A stretch of 5,280 nucleotides of DNA, taken from contig CANQZB010000071.1 in NCBI GenBank assembly GCA_947628195.1, positions 1-5,280 of the forward strand. The letters are read 5' to 3'. The stretch comes from an uncultured Clostridia bacterium (GTDB taxonomy: Bacteria > Bacillota > Clostridia > Christensenellales > UBA1242). The translations under genes were made by a program, and so were the position numbers. Each line of letters starts with the position of its first letter. Position 1 is the first letter of the stretch. The notes beneath the pieces are model-generated. The model had not been told where the DNA came from and searched no databases. It was given only the letters and a program-made list of their open reading frames with translations. Below are positions 4,978 through 5,280 of the stretch, one piece after another.

Positions 4978-5280
4978 TTATTCTTCTGTGTTAGTGTCAG
5001 TTCCTTCGGTTTTTTCTGCGATATTTTCTGCCAAAACTGTTTCGTTTGCGCCAACTGCGTTTTCAGCACCGCCTTCCTCAATCGGTTCGGTAGTTTCCTC
5101 TTCTGCATCACGCGGAACGATTGCGACGCTAACAACCTTATCGCTTGCGCTAACTTTCATAAGCCTTACGCCTAAACTTGTTCGAGATAACAAACTTATG
5201 CTATCAACATGAGTCCTTATCATAACGCCATCGGTGTGGTGTTTTTCTGCCTGGGGATCGAATATGAGGACATCCGGGTG
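4978..5280 (-). CDS. gyrA: DNA gyrase subunit A, C-terminal end (5' part missing)
   Basis: The last 100 residues of the frame are present; the start lies beyond the window. TDGVMIRTHVDSISLLSRTS followed by LGVRLMKVSASDKVVSVA is the closing blade of the GyrA C-terminal beta-pinwheel, which wraps DNA so that gyrase can add negative supercoils. The protein ends in an acidic tail of about 41 residues (14 Asp/Glu, one Lys), which is usual for GyrA and argues against ParC. The blade segment before TDGVMIRT reads DVLIFDPQAEKHH and seems several residues longer than the common form (DVLIIT-DGVMIRT), perhaps a longer loop. The GyrA-box and catalytic Tyr lie outside the window, so the GyrA/ParC call rests on the final blade and tail. 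Confidence 0.9.
   Translation of the reverse strand, partial: HPDVLIFDPQAEKHHTDGVMIRTHVDSISLLSRTSLGVRLMKVSASDKVVSVAIVPRDAEEETTEPIEEGGAENAVGANETVLAENIAEKTEGTDTNTEE

Noticed and set aside
4988..5212. 74-codon plus-strand ORF rich in Ser/Ala/Val
   Set aside because: It is antisense to the gyrA acidic tail; its makeup is explained by the complement of Glu/Thr/Ala codons.

Overview
The window looks like chromosomal DNA from a low-GC, anaerobic, Gram-positive-type bacterium, most likely a member of the Clostridia or a related gut Firmicute. The grounds are a class III (oxygen-sensitive) ribonucleotide reductase with its activase, a Crp/Fnr regulator of the type common in clostridia, A/T-biased codons, strong AGGAGG-like ribosome sites next to genes that lack one, and short U-tailed terminators. 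I cannot name a genus. No mobile element, CRISPR array, tRNA or rRNA was seen.

Left part (1-2995). A Crp/Fnr-family regulator gene, cut by the window edge, runs leftwards from 595. Facing away from it is nrdD, the anaerobic ribonucleoside-triphosphate reductase. The 114-base gap between them holds a perfect 18-base dyad (608-625). Its centre lies 41.5 bases upstream of the start point predicted from the nrdD TATAAT box, which is the classic position for class II activation by a Crp/Fnr dimer. The -10 boxes of the two divergent promoters overlap. nrdD is followed by a 120-base spacer with three consecutive hairpins, the last of which can fold over the nrdG ribosome site.

Middle part (2996-4022). 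nrdG, the radical-SAM activase that installs the glycyl radical on NrdD, ends in a clean terminator. Directly after it is a compact transcription unit of about 200 bases: a perfect TTGACA-17-TATAAT promoter, a 55-codon lysine-rich ORF whose ATG sits at the predicted transcription start (so a leaderless mRNA), and a terminator that can serve both strands. A very A/T-rich, T-biased tract follows (about 7% G+C by hand count). It contains four related copies of a T-run/AA/T-run motif spaced at roughly whole helical turns.

Right part (4023-5280, all leftward). A lipoprotein of unrecognised function has both a lipobox at its N-terminus and a transmembrane helix at its C-terminus. It is again preceded by a TATAAT box placed for a leaderless transcript. 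Upstream of it is the 3' end of gyrA (DNA gyrase subunit A) with its own terminator.

How it fits together: regulator, nrdD and nrdG form a coherent anaerobic dNTP-synthesis module, plausibly switched by the Crp/Fnr protein. The small leaderless gene and the double-anchored lipoprotein are separate transcription units of unknown role and are the least explained content here.
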